Shown one piece after another: positions 20,860 through 31,783 of a stretch of DNA of 64,000 nucleotides; position 1 is the first letter of the stretch, and every line of letters begins with the position of its first letter. Location: positions 12,457,383 through 12,521,382 of the forward strand of contig JAKSZU010000004.1 of assembly GCA_026018925.1 (NCBI GenBank), given 5' to 3'. The notes beneath the pieces are model-generated. The model had not been told where the DNA came from, ran no database searches, and worked only from the letters and a program-made list of their open reading frames with translations. The position numbers and the translations under genes were made by a program. Origin of the DNA: Tupaia tana. Lineage: Eukaryota; Chordata; Mammalia; Scandentia; Tupaiidae.

Positions 20860-21600
20860 AACACGCGCGGTGGTCGGGCTGTGCGCGCCTGTGGGCGGGC
20901 GTCGCCGGAGGGAGGGCCCGCGGTGCGGCAGCAGGAGCCATTGCGCGCAGACGGCAGAGCGGCTGTGGGGAGGGCCGGGCACCTGTCCTGGAGCCCCCGC
21001 CTGGCTCGCCTCTGGCACCAGGAGCTCGGGACGTGGCAGGGTCAGTGGGCACTGCCCGCTGGGATGATCTGGCTTTAGCCGACGTCTCCCTCGGGCCCCC
21101 CTCTGCTGCTCACAGGGCAGCCCCTAGGCCGCGGTCGCCAACGTCCGGTAAATGTTCCTTCCAGAGATGTCTTCCTCCTGATGGGACGCTCCCGTGGGGT
21201 CCTGATGTCCGGGGAGGGGCGCTTTGGGCCGGCCCCTCCTTTCCCCCTCGCACCCGCTCTCCCTCTCCTCCCGAGGACGTTCCCGTGTGTCCGCTCTGCC
21301 TGGCCCCGTGCTGGGAGCCGGGAGCTGAGGGCACGGGGCAGACCCCGCCCACCTCAGGGCACTCCCGGGCGATACCGTCACGACCGAAACGACACGGCTT
21401 GGGTGGGTCTTCTCAGCCACCACCTCCGAGATCCCCCAGGAAACCGCCTCGCTGCTGGGGAGGCTAGGACGGAGCCCCGAGGCCTGGGCCGTCCCTGTGG
21501 GGTGTCGGACAGCTTGTCCCCTGCAGCCCGTGTGCGCCGCTCCCAAGTGGGGTGAAGACAGGCCGTAGCGGAGGTCTGAGCCGGCTCGCCGCCATGTAGC
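20860..21600. promoter_or_regulatory. CpG-island-like segment immediately beyond SDC3
   Basis: By eye about 65-70 CpG in 740 bp at roughly 66% GC, well above the depleted background. It begins at the SDC3 cleavage region (ACACGCGCGG) and includes CGCGCCTGTGGGCGGGCGTC. No open reading frame in it is recognisable. It may be an island at a transcript end or a promoter for a downstream or antisense RNA. Confidence 0.5.
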
Positions 21601-22969
21601 TGCTGTGATGGGACCTGGTTGCTGGGATTCAAGGCCAGGCGCCGGCAGACCATCCAGGGAGCTTGCGCAGGGGAGGCGGCACTGCCCTCGGTGTCCGTGT
21701 GGTCGGGCCACTCCCCCTGCAGGACCCACTTCTCTGAATTCCAGGGCTGCGGTCTGACCCAGCCTGGAGGGACGGAAAAAGCAGGTCTCGGCACTGAGCA
21801 GACCCAGCCTGGCTGGCCCGTCGTCCCGCCTGAGCCTCTCCTGTGCCAGTGCAGACAGAGGCGGCCGGGCTGCCCAAGGCTTCCCTGACGGCAGCTGGCA
21901 AGACGTGTGGTGTCTGCAGCTGCAGAAGCTGGACGAAGGCTCTTGCGCTGTGGCGTTAATGTGTCAGACCTTAGTTCAAATCCCGGCCGCGGCCACTGGC
22001 CGTTGGCCGGGGTCACGGAGGAGGCTGGCTGGGCTCACTCCTCTCGCATCGAAGGGCACGGGACCTGTGTTCAAGGCTCTGCCCAAGCCTGGATCTTGAT
22101 CCTGTTCTGCTGGAAATGCTGGGAAGGACTCGCTGCCCCCGGGCACACCACAGGATAGGGCGCGCTTTGGGGACAGGCGTGGTTTTACTCGCAGCCTCGG
22201 TGCCGTTTCCTCACCCGCCTGGCACAGAGTAGCTGCCGTCCAGAGGGGCTGTCCCCACCGCTGTGCGGGGCCAGCATGCTCTCTGTCAGTGAGTAGTGAC
22301 CTGAGCCTAGGAGGAGGCCTACACCGTCGTCCGCTCTGGGGAGTCCCGACTGAGGCCTTGGCTCTTCAGAGGCCTATGCCGGAAGCCACCCCTTCGGGCA
22401 CACAGCTGGGCTGGGCCCCGGGTCTGTGGCATGTCCCTCCCGGTGGCCGAGGGCTGAGCAGGCCGGGTGGGGGTGGGGAGGAGGAGAATGGCCGATTGTT
22501 TCCGGCAGCCCAGAGGCTGGGAGACTGGCCAGCTGTCCTGGGAACAGCGTGTGCTTCCGGCCGCCCACCCTGTCCGGCTGGAGGGGCAGGCCAGGGGCCA
22601 GACTCATGGCGGCAGGAGCTGGGGGAGGAGGCTGGGTCCCAGGTGGGGGTCGAGGACTTACTGCTGATCAGAGGGCAGAGGTGGGGCGCCGGGTCAGGTG
22701 CCCAGACAGGGCTCTTCCCTGGACAGCACACTGAAGCCTCAGGCCTGTCTGACCTCAGGTGGGGAAACCTAAGCCCCTGGATGTGAGGGTTCGAACCCGG
22801 GTTCCTTCCGAAGCACCCGCCTGCTCCCTCTGGCTTAAGCCGGCTGTGCCAGCCTCGCGGGTGACCCGGCTCCTCCGAGCGTCCTGGCCTCATCAGGCGA
22901 CAGGAGCAGCAGTGCTATCGAAAAGCTCTAAGGCCCCTTCCGGTCGTTCTCGGAGGGATTTATTAGCCC
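21601..22969. other. Intergenic, with a weak MIR
   Basis: At 21938-22055 AGTTCAAATCCCGGCC and the following sequence resemble a MIR, with a possible 3' end at 22200-22250 (TTTCCTCACCCG, CCTGGCACAGAGTAGC). GGTTCGAACCC at 22789 is a bare B-box-like match, not a tRNA gene. I see nothing else. Confidence 0.5.
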
Positions 22970-23295
22970 TGCTTCCCAGGCGAAGGCGACGGCCTGCAGC
23001 CAAATGCGCGGGGGCCACGCCGTGTGGCGCGAGGGCGGGTTGGCAGGAAGTAAGTTACAAGGAAGGGAAAAGCCAGGCAAGGCGGAGAGGGCGCGTGGAG
23101 GAGCCGCAGCCGCGTGCCCTGCTCGTGCGGGAGCCGTGGACGTGGCGGGGAGGGCGCCGAGGTGCGGGCCCTGGGACGCCTGGCGAGGACTCCCTCAGCC
23201 TGGGCGCGATGGGGCCGGGCCGCGGCTAGGCGTCCGTTCTGAGCCCTGTAGTTCAGGGACACAGACGGGGCCACCCGCAGGCGTGGATGTCTGAG
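22970..23295. promoter_or_regulatory. CpG-island-like segment
   Basis: By eye about 35 CpG in 300 bp at roughly 68% GC (observed/expected near 1), for example GCGCGAGGGCGGG and GGGCGCGATGGGGCCGGGCCGCGG. It lies 2.1 kb beyond the SDC3 poly(A) signal, immediately upstream of two SINEs. No coding exon is recognised beside it. Confidence 0.5.
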
Positions 23296-23435
23296 ACTGG
23301 CTTGGCGACCACACGGCGGGATGCAGGGTGAGGCAAGCTGGCTGGTGGGGCAGCTGAGTGATGGTGCGGGTGTGCCCACCACGGTACTCAATCTGCTTTC
23401 ACGTCAACGTCTCCGTAAAGTCTTCCAAAAAAAGG

Positions 23436-23673
23436 TCGGACCAGCCTCGTAGCCTAGTGGCTAAGGGAGCCGGACCCGACATGGCCCACAGTGGTTCGAA
23501 TCCTGACCCCAGGGACCTGAAAACATGCTGGGCACATGTGCATGTGTGCCCAAACCCCACAGGATGGAGGAATGGAGGAGGGGTTGCAGCATGACCACGC
23601 CCCACTGGGGGATGCTTTTTCCCTTCGTCTCTCTGGTGAGTACCCACATCTTCTGGCAATATTAAAAAAAAAA
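23436..23673 (+). mobile_element. tRNA-derived SINE, long type
   Basis: GGACCAGCCTCGTAGCCTAGTGG head, exact B-box-like GTGGTTCGAATCC, then CTGGGCACATGTGCATGTG, GGATGGAGGAATGG, CTCTCTGGTGAGTACCCACA and a short A tail. Another SINE follows at once. Confidence 0.85.
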
Positions 23674-23674
23674 T

Positions 23675-23850
23675 GGGGCCAGTAGGTGGCGTGGTGGTTA
23701 AAGGCACTGGATTCCCACACGGCTGACCACAGTTCAAGTCCCAGACCTAGCGGCTCATTTTCTCGCTTTCTCCTTCTCTCTCTTTCTGTCTGATCAAATT
23801 AAAAAATAATAACAAATGTAATTAAATACATAAATCTTTTTTAAAAAATT
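23675..23850 (+). mobile_element. tRNA-derived SINE, short type
   Basis: GGGGCCAGTAGGTGGCGTGG head, GTTCAAGTCCCAGACCTAGC, then directly TTTCTCGCTTTCTCC, TCTGATCAAATTAAA and an AATAA-rich tail. It lacks the GT-rich/GAATGG body of the long type. Confidence 0.85.
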
Positions 23851-24587
23851 GTCCTTAAAGGGGCATGGGGACCTGCCTGAGCTTGCTGCCACCGAGTCAG
23901 TGCAGAGCTGGGTCCTCTGGCTCCGCGTCCAGGCCCTTCCTGCCCTCCCGTGACATGACCTCCCAGGACTGCGTTCCCAGCCTCACCTCGTCCCCTCCAG
24001 GTGGCCCTCACCTTCGCGGGCTGCTCCTCCCCTATCTTGAGTATTGACTCACGTGGGCGGCTGTGGCGGAATAACCGCCAGGAACCTGTAGTGACTGGCG
24101 GGCTCCCGCTACCCCTCCTGCAGGGGTGTCTGACTTCTTGTGAGGGAGGGCGATGAGAGTGGGCCTTCCTGCGTGGGAGGGTTGCAGCCCACACAGGGCT
24201 TTCCAGAGCCTCTGGCCTTGCTGCTCACAGCAGTCACAGGAGCTGGGCCAGCCGGGGCGCTGCAGCCCACCTCCCCTGTCCCTGGGCCTGGCATGACACG
24301 CCATCAGAGGACACTGGTCTGGGACACACAGGCCCAGGCTCTCTCCCAGCTGAGCTCTTCCTCCCTGTGTCATCCTGGGGAAGCCGCGTCGCCCCCCAGA
24401 GCTTCGGTCTCTTCCTCTGATGCACAGTGACGGTGGCTGCCGAGTTATGGGGACCCCAGAGCAGGCAGACCCCTGAGACCTGAGCCACAGAGCAGGTGCG
24501 CAGTGAGGACGGTGCTCCCGGAGGCCAGGACCGGGCCTCCCGCGTGCTGGGACCGGTCTCAGCACCGCGGAGATGTGCCAGGGCAGG

Positions 24588-24807
24588 GGCCGGGGCGGGC
24601 GTGGTGGTTAAGGCCAACCACAGGTCAACATCCAGACCTGCTGGCTTAGGAATCGTGCCAGGCACATGTGTGTGCATGCCCAAAGTCCTGAGAGTGGAGA
24701 AGGGGCTGCGGCGTGGCCCTCCCCGCGGGGTGAGTCCTCACTTGACTTTCCTTCTCTTTGTCTCTGTCTCCAGTGAGTGCACGTGCCCTGTGACAAAAAC
24801 CTAAAAG
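24588..24807 (+). mobile_element. tRNA-derived SINE, long type, damaged head
   Basis: GGGGCGGGCGTGGTGGTTAAGGC, shortened tRNA part, GTGCCAGGCACATGTGTGTGC, CCCAAAGTCCTGAGAGTGGAG, GGCGTGGCCCTCC, TCCAGTGAGTGCACGTGCCC and CAAAAACC. Confidence 0.8.
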
Positions 24808-24894
24808 GAGGCGCGAGGGCACAGGGCCCTGCACTGCAGCGTCCCTGGCCTCTGGTGGGTGTTACGTGACCAGGAGTGAGACCCCCGCGTGTGG

Positions 24895-25020
24895 AGTAGC
24901 TTATTCAGTCTTTGCCAAAGCCCTGAGAACTAGGTGCTCGCTGCCCTCCAGTTACAGGAGAGCAAACTGAGGCACAGGGACCCCAGAGGCTGGGCCCGCG
25001 GTGACTTGGCTGTCCAGGCC
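24895..25020 (-). mobile_element. MIR fragment, reverse
   Basis: AAAGCCCTGAGAACTAGGTGCT, then CAGTTACAGGAGAGCAAACTGAGGCACAGGGA and GGTGACTTGGCTG, the reverse MIR 3' half. Confidence 0.65.
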
Positions 25021-25321
25021 CCGCTGACTCCCCGCCCTGGCCGAGCCCTACCCCAGTCCCAGCCCCTCCAGGCCCCAGGCAGCATCAGCCCCTGGACAGG
25101 GCGAACTCCAGACCTGGGGAGGAAGGCCGAGGCTGGGGGCCGTGAGAGAATTGTGGGTGGGGTGGATGGAGGGCCAGGTCTGAGGAAGGGGTGGAGGCCC
25201 GGAGGGAGGCCTGCTGGGACGGAAACGAAGAGAAGGTCCTGGGTCCTCGCCTCCACGGGCACCTCCGTCTATGGCTTGTCCCCCAGGCCCAGCTCAGCCC
25301 CGCCTCCCTGAGGCTGGCCGC

Positions 25322-25490
25322 GTGGCTCTGAGTCCGGGCTCTCGGCTACTGGCTGCATGGTCTCAGGAAGGTCCTAACCTGCGCCTGCCTCCTCCTGGGG
25401 TGACAGACTGTGTGGTGTCTCACAGAGTCGTCCTGAGCCCTGAGTAAGCCCCCACGTGGGCCGAGGGTGCGCTCACTAAATGCCAACGTG
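25322..25490 (+). mobile_element. MIR fragment
   Basis: GTGGCTCTGAGTCCGGGCTC, CTGGCTGCATGGTCTCAGGAAGGTCCTAACCTGCGCCTGCC, TGTGGTGTCTCACAGAG and GTGCGCTCACTAAATG follow MIR in order. Confidence 0.6.
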
Positions 25491-25587
25491 GGTGACCCGA
25501 GTCACCCCAGCTTCCCGCCTGCACGGCCTTGCTCTGATCCCTGCTGTGCTCACGCTTCGGCCCACCAGTCACCCAGCAGCCATGACG

Positions 25588-26060
25588 CCATGGACCTTTA
25601 TGGAGTGTTTGCTCTGCCAGCCCCGATGCTGGGACCTTTCATGTTTTAATTTTCTAGGGAGCGCGTGTGCTCACTGGAGAGAGAGAGGGAAAGAGACGCA
25701 CGCCCGGGGGCGATGGCCACGCTGCAGTCCCTTCTCCTCTTGGGATTTTGGACACGTGTGTGCACACACACGTGCCCCTAATGTTTCTCAAGCTACTGGG
25801 TCTGGGGTTTCACCCACACATTTGGTCACGTGGGCTCTAGCATCCGTAACCACCACGCCGCCAGCTGGCCCGCCAGGCCCTCTTCTGCAGTGTCCCACTT
25901 AGCTGTCGTGGTGACCTCACAAGGCAGGCACTGCTGTGCCATTGACAGAGGAGGAAGCAGGCCTCTGCCCGACGTCCAGGCTGGGTCTGAACTCACAGGG
26001 GGTGCGCAGCAGGGGGAGCGTGTAAGCCCGGTCCTCCAGTGGGCGCCCACGTGCCCACTC
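25588..26060 (-). mobile_element. MIR, reverse, split by a SINE
   Basis: The left part 25588-25640 (TTTATGGAGTGTTTGCTCTGCCAG) and right part 25874-26060 (CTCACAAGGCAGGCACTGC, GACAGAGGAGGAAGCAGG, TCTGAACTCACAGG) make one reverse MIR once the intervening SINE is set aside. Confidence 0.6.
25641..25873 (-). mobile_element. tRNA-derived SINE, long type, inserted in a MIR
   Basis: AATTTTCTAGGGAGCGCGTG, GGGGGCGATGGCCACGCTGCAGTCCC, TTGGGATTTTGG, the CA-rich stretch and CACGCCGCCAGCTGGCCCG (reverse of the head). The B-box region has decayed (GGTTTCACCC). Confidence 0.82.
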
Positions 26061-28224
26061 GCACTAGCCACCCCCCCAGTATGACGAGGGCCTGCATGCG
26101 CCTGGTCCAGGGAGGGCCCAGGGGTTGGAAATAAAGCACGCAGACCCGGCCCTCCAGGATTTGCAGCCGAGGGCAAGGGGTGGCCGAGCCTCGGGCCTGC
26201 GTCCCTCTGCTCTGGCTCGGTGTTACTTCGTCATGCTCGACCAGTTCAGCCAGGCGCATGAACCCTGGCTCCTCCCAGACTGAGCCGGGCAGCTGCCGGG
26301 TGGAAAGCGACGTAGAAAGCACTGCTCCGATGTTTCTCTGAGTTTCCGAGTAAGTGGGAGGCTGTCAGACACGAGTTCCGCCCAGTGGCCGGTCAGCGCC
26401 ATTCCCAGAGGCTCCTGCGCTGCTGGCGACCGCTGCTGCCTTCTCGCCGCCCCAGTGCGTTTAGCCCACTTGCTCTGACACGGGAGCCAGGTGGGTCACT
26501 GGCAGCTCAGCGATGCCTGCGATCCAGAGGTGCACAGAGCCTCCTGGAGTGCAGTGAGGGAACAGCCCCAGGGGCTTCCGGGAGGAGGAAATGCTGGATT
26601 AGTGTCGCAGGTTGGTCGCAGTCCTCTGACAAGAAGAGGGGACCACGTCTGAAGAGCAGCCCAGCATGATTTTCCTCCCAAGAGGAGGACTGATGTCAGG
26701 TGTGGCTGGGTGCACTGCAGGGTGGCCAGGGTCAGGAGGGCCTTGAATGTTGAGCCTAATGGCTTGGAGTTTATCTTCTAAGCAGTGAGGCCCGTGCGTG
26801 TACACATGCTACGAGCTTTATAGGGAGCGAGACCCTCAGAACTGTGGTTTGTAAAACTGGCCGTGGCAGTTTGCAAGGAGCTAGGGAGAGGCTGGTGGCA
26901 AGGCCGTCGGCGCCCACCTGGTGGGGAGGTCCTTGGGGACAGTGGCTATCGATGCATTTTCCTCTGGCATTTCCCATGACACCTAGCTGGGGGACACGCA
27001 GCTGTCTCACAGCTGCCTGCCGCGTGATGCACAGCGTGGGCCTGGCACGCGAGGACATGCTTGTTGGTAGGTGGCTTTTAGCAGCACCCGGACTTCCCCG
27101 GCGCTGTCCGTGGTACCAACACACACTCCCCGTGAACCCCAGTGGGCTCCCTGCTGACAGCTTGGGGTGTGCATGCGTGTGTGTGTTGTGGAGTGAGCTG
27201 GGAGGGCCCTCAGGGTCTGCCTCTCAGGATCGAGGCAGGGTCCCAGCTGAGCCAGCCCCTGCGCCCGGGTGCCATGTCGTCTGGCCAAGTGCTGGAGCAT
27301 GGGTCTGAGGCAGGAGCTGGAACCGGACCAAAGCACGGGACCGGCGTTGGGGTGCTTTTGAATGCCACGCCTGAAAGCTGGCTCTACAGAGAGCGAGTGC
27401 AAAGTTCACGTCTGTGTTTGCGGAAGCTCTCTGGTGGGAGCAGGCAGGATAGGCCGGGAAGAAAAGAGACGCTGGATCTTTGAGCCATGTGTTAGCATCA
27501 GACGCTGAGTGACAGGACTTCAGAGAAGGGAGTCGGGGAGGGGTAGAGTAACCAGGCAGGCCTTCCTAGAGGAGGCGGGACTCAAGCTGGCCCTTGCAGG
27601 ATTCGCAGAGAGGAGGAGCGGCCTGGGCAAGGGTAGAGAGGGCTAAAGATGGCTGAGAAGAAGGAAGAGATGCCTGCTGCCTTTCTAGCCTCTCCTCGCA
27701 CCTCCTCTCCGGCCCTCCTGCGCAGGGAAGGGCCTGCCCTGGGACTGAGCTCAGCTGCGTCTCCGGGTGTCTCTGGCTGAGGGAGGGGGTGGCCGAGTGC
27801 CGCTTGGAAAGGTCTTTCCATTGCGCGTGAGGCCTGGCCAGCACGGGGAGTTTATTTTCTGTGTCACCACCAAGCACTCTGGCGGCCATGGGCCTGGCTG
27901 GCCTTGCCCTCGAGGCCATCATAGCGACAGGCTGTCCCGCCTTGGCTGGCCTAGCGTCATAGTCGGGGAGCGGCAGAGGTGGATGGGCGGCCTTCGAGGC
28001 TGGTCGAGAGCTGACAAATGTCCTCATCAGAGCCTGCAATCAAAGGCTGGTGTCACCTCCCAGTCCTCAGAGCCCTGGGACAATGGGGTCTTTCCTAACT
28101 GGTCTGCAGGAGTCGTGGAGCTGGACCCAACACCCAGGTCTCAAACACACAGACTACCCCAGCTCTCCCTGGGCTGAGGTGGGGCGAGCACCCGGGACAG
28201 TCCTAGGCACGGTGAATCCTCCCG
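26061..28224. other. Intergenic, old L2-like fragments
   Basis: GGGCCTTGAATGTTGAGCC...GGAGTTTATCTTC (26740-26780) and GGCCTTCCTAGAGGAGG...CTCAAGCTGGCCC (27558-27595) resemble antisense L2 sequence. An AATAAA at 26131 has no supporting exon. I see nothing else. Confidence 0.4.
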
Positions 28225-28410
28225 GAGTCAGCCGTTGTCTCCACTTTGAGGAAACTTGGGCCAGAGAGGTGGCGTGGATTGCCCAGGGCCCAGACCCTCC
28301 CTGGGGGTGGACGTGGGAGCTCTCTGAGGCCACCTGGAGGAGAGGTCCCAGCGGTCAGCCCGGCTGTGCTGCTCCATGGGCTGGTACTCGGGCCAGCCCC
28401 GTAACCAACA
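28225..28410 (-). mobile_element. MIR-like fragment, reverse
   Basis: CACTTTGAGGAAACTTGGGCCAGAGAGGTGGCGTGGATTGCCCAGGGCC resembles reverse MIR. The remainder is too diverged to be sure. Confidence 0.4.
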
Positions 28411-28589
28411 GGCCCGCAGTCTCCCGGAATGGACACGGCAGGAGCGCCGTCGGGGAGGGCTGAAGGGGGAGGGCCCAGTGAGTGCCAGCGAGGGGACGTG
28501 TTCAACACGTGTGCACTGGCTTTGGTTACAGAGGGCTTAACACCGCAAGCCCTATCAGTAACAGCCAGAATGCGTTTGGAGAGGGCAGC

Positions 28590-29412
28590 GCTGTGTGTGA
28601 GCGTGTGTGTCCGTGTGTGAGCGTGCCTGTGTGAGTGTTCCTGTGTGTGAGTGTGCCTGTGTGAGTGTTCCTGTGTGTGAGCGTGCATGTGTGAGCGTGC
28701 ATGTGTGAGCGTGCGTGTGTGAGCGTGCCTGTGAGAGCGTGAGTGTGTGAGCGTGCCTGTGTGAGCGTGCCTGTGTGTGAGCGTGCCTGTGTGAGCGTGC
28801 CTGTGTGTGAGCGTGCATGTGTGAGCGTGCGTGTGAGCGTGCCTGTGAGAGCGTGAGTGTGTGAGCGTGCCTGTGTGAGTGTGCATGTGTGTGAGCGTGC
28901 CTGTGTGAGCGTGCCTGTGAGAGCATGCCTGTATGAGCATGCCTGGTGTGAGCATGCCTGGTATGAGCATGCATGTGTGTGAGCGTGCCTGTGTGAGTGT
29001 GCCTGGTATGAGCATGTGTGTGAGCGTGCCTGGTATGAGCATGCGTGTGTGTGAGCGTGCATGTGTGTGAGTGTGCCTGTGTGAGTGTGCCTGTGTGAGC
29101 ATGCCTGGTGTGAGCATGCGTGTGTATGAGTGTGCCTGGTGTGAGCATGCCTGGTAGGAGCGTGTGTGTGCGCATACGTTGTGTAAGCATGCATTGTGTG
29201 AGCGTGCATGTGTGTGAGCGTGCCTGTGTGAGCCTGTTGTGAGTGTGCGTGCATGTGAGCGTGCCTGGTGTGAGCGTGTGTGTGAGTGTGCCTGGTGTGA
29301 GCGTGCCTGTGTGAGTGTGCCTGTGTGAGCCCTGTGCCTGGTGTAAGCGTGTGTGTGAGTGTCCCTGTGTGAGCATGCCTGGTGTGAGCATACGTGTGTG
29401 TGAGCATGCCTA
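28590..29412 (+). repeat. GT-rich minisatellite, about 0.82 kb
   Basis: Degenerate repeats of 14-18 bp built on GTGTGAGCGTGCCT and GTGTGTGAGCATGCCTG variants, about 50 copies. Larger blocks recur, such as GCCTGTGAGAGCGTGAGTG near 28728 and 28839. Long open frames through it in several frames are artefacts of the repeat. Confidence 0.95.
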
Positions 29413-29924
29413 GTGTGCAGTGGTGTGAGGAGCACCAGAGCCTGCAGCCCCGTTTGGTGCCATGTTGTTGTGGTGTTCCACTCCAGCTGGAGCTGTGTGC
29501 CCCGAGTGTGTGCAGAATCCCCAGTGGCGGGGTGCGGGCTGCGCAGGTGGGAGCCGCCCCGGGGAGCCGTGCCATGGCCCCGAGCGTCAGGCCAGCGATC
29601 GCCACTTCGACACCAGCCTCTGGGCGCGCCGGCATGCTGCCCAGCCTCCGCCCTGTGGGGAGTCGCTGCCAGGCCCGCTAAGCCCCTTACCTCCTGGCCT
29701 GGCTGCCTCTTTCCAGACTTGGGGTTAGGGACTGGTGCCCCCACTTTCAGATGAGGAACCCGAGGCCCTGCTGTCGGCTCTGCGGCCGCTGGGTCCTGCA
29801 TGGCTGGCCCGTGGTTTAGTCTTGGACAGGTGCCTGGAGAAACGTGTGTGCCCAACCCCGACGGGATGTGTGGAGCAGTGGGCACTGCGGTGAGGCCTCC
29901 AGGTGGGCACACTCTCTCATAGAC
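29413..29924. other. Non-repetitive island between two minisatellites
   Basis: About 510 bp of ordinary GC-rich sequence separating the GT-rich array from the CA/GA-rich array. No conserved protein or known repeat is visible. Confidence 0.7.
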
Positions 29925-30722
29925 CACACAGACACAGACCACACAGACACACAGAGACCCACACAGAGACCACACAAACCACACAGACACGGACCACACA
30001 GACACACAGAGACCACACAGACCACACAGAGACAGACCATACAGAGACACAGAGAGACACACACACAGAGACACAGAGAGACCCATACAGACCACACAGA
30101 CACGGACCACACAGACACACAGAGACCCACACAGAGACCACACAAACCACACAGACATGGACCACACAGACACACAGAGACCACACAGACCACACAGAGA
30201 CAGATCATACAGAGACACAGAGAGACCACACAGACCACACAGACACACAGAGAGACACCACAGACCACACAGACATGGACACACAGACACAAAGAGACAG
30301 ACATACAGACACACAGAGACCACACAGACACACAGAGACAGACATACAGAGACACAGAGAGACACACACAGAGACATAGAGACATAGAGAGACATACAGA
30401 GACCCAGAGAGACACACACAGAGACCCAGAGAGACACACAGTCCACACAGACACACAGACACAGACCACACAGAGACACAGAGACCACACAGACACACAG
30501 AGACACAGAGACAGACCATACAGAGACACAGACACACAGAGACAGACCATACAGAGACACAGAGAGATACAGAGAGACACAGAGACCACACAGATAACAC
30601 AGACACACAGAGACCATACAGAGACACAGAGAGACACACACAGAGACACACACAGAGACCCAGAGAGACACACACAGAGACAGACCACACAGAGACACAG
30701 ACACAGACACAGCAGACACATG
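29925..30722 (+). repeat. CA/GA-rich minisatellite, about 0.8 kb, with a higher-order unit
   Basis: Tandem variants of CACACAGA, GAGACCACACAG and ACAGAGACACAGAGAGACA. A block of about 120 bp starting near 29937 recurs nearly unchanged 168 bp later (near 30104), so the array grew partly by large-unit duplication. Confidence 0.95.
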
Positions 30723-31324
30723 GAATCACATACAGGTGTGGGTGCCTCATGCAGAGACACAGTGCACATGAACACACATGCACAGTGTTACAGACGTGAC
30801 ATGCACAGACACGCTCAAGCCCGCCTCCCGGGCCCTGCTGGGCTGGGCTCTGGACAGAACTGCCCTCTGAAGGCTCCGGAAGTCCCCTCTGGGGTGCTGG
30901 CTGGAGTGGATTCCCGAGCTTCCCCTGTGCAGATGAGGACATTTTCCTGTGCCTGGGGTGTCTGAGAGCCGCCCTGCCCTGCGTGGCATAGCCAGGCCTC
31001 GGACCATGGCAGCTGGCTGACCCTCAGGCCAGGGGAGCTGCCGACGGGGCCGGGGCTCTGAGGGGCACCTGCTGTAGCCACACTCCTCTCAGACCCACTG
31101 CCGCCCTCCTGCCACTGCGCCTCAGACCGCCACCAGGGGCGATGGCATCACATCACACCCTCACCATGAGGCTACAGGCCAGGGCTGGGCATGGGGGCTG
31201 CTGGCTGGCACCCACGGGATGGTCTCACGCCGTCCAGCCGCCCCTCCTGGCCCTGCGCTGGCTTGACGGGTGCCCCCAGCCTGTGTGGGCATCTCAGGGA
31301 GCAGGGGTTGCGTCTGACCCAGGA

Positions 31325-31425
31325 GCGGGTTCAGAGGGCAGTTCGTTCAAGGTCACAGCCACCAGGAGGCAGAGCCAGGGTCTGAACCAGGAGCTGTCAG
31401 AGTCTTGGACTGGACAGGGTAAACC
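31325..31425 (-). mobile_element. MIR core, reverse
   Basis: TTCAAGGTCACAGCCACCAGGAGGCAGAGCCAGGGTCTGAACCAGGAG resembles reverse MIR (AAGGTCACACAGC...GGCAGAGCC). Confidence 0.5.
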
Positions 31426-31555
31426 GGGAGCTCACCTGTGGCCGGGCACCTGCACACGCCCGCCCTACTCAGCCGGGCAGCGTCCTCACGCAGCACTGGG
31501 TTTGAGGAGGCGCCAGGTATGAAGTCCTGGAATTGGAGCATAAGAGACGTGACTG

Positions 31556-31733
31556 TGCGCCAGCTGGTGGCGTGGTAGTTAAGGTCCCATGTGGCCAACT
31601 GTGTGGTTCGAATCCCGGCAGCTTGAGGAACACGCTGGGTGCATGTGCATGTGTGCCCCAAATCCCAAGAGAAGAATGGAGAAGGGGCTGTGGTGTGGCC
31701 ATCCCCCCTGGGGAGTGCTTTCTCACTTCCGCC

Positions 31734-31783
<50 letters not shown>

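Larger units (their letters stand above)
17744..20865 (+). other. SDC3: SDC3 3' untranslated region
   Basis: This region runs from the SDC3 stop to the first AATAAA downstream. No other AATAAA or ATTAAA occurs between them on the + strand, so a single long UTR of about 3.1 kb is expected, consistent with the long 3' UTR known for SDC3. It is free of obvious interspersed repeats, unlike the DNA on either side. It contains two Pumilio-type octamers near the 3' end and a T/C-rich tract just before the poly(A) signal. The cleavage site is inferred, not seen. Confidence 0.85.

Noticed and set aside
22786..22800. GGTTCGAACCC as part of a tRNA gene
   Set aside because: No A-box, no cloverleaf and no terminator. 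An isolated B-box-like word.
24555..24580. TCAGCACCGCGGAGATGTGCC as an REST/RE1 site
   Set aside because: The left half matches but the right half has a mismatch and one extra base.
26131..26136. AATAAA as a poly(A) signal
   Set aside because: No exon or transcript evidence upstream, and isolated AATAAA words occur by chance.
28203..30719. An 838-codon open frame and several 250-370-codon frames over the GT and CA arrays
   Set aside because: They exist because the short repeat units lack stop codons. The predicted proteins are monotonous Cys/Val/Ser or His/Thr/Arg repeats with no domain.
31125..31145. CGCCACCAGGGGCGATGG as a CTCF site
   Set aside because: One G short in the core and a poor 3' end.
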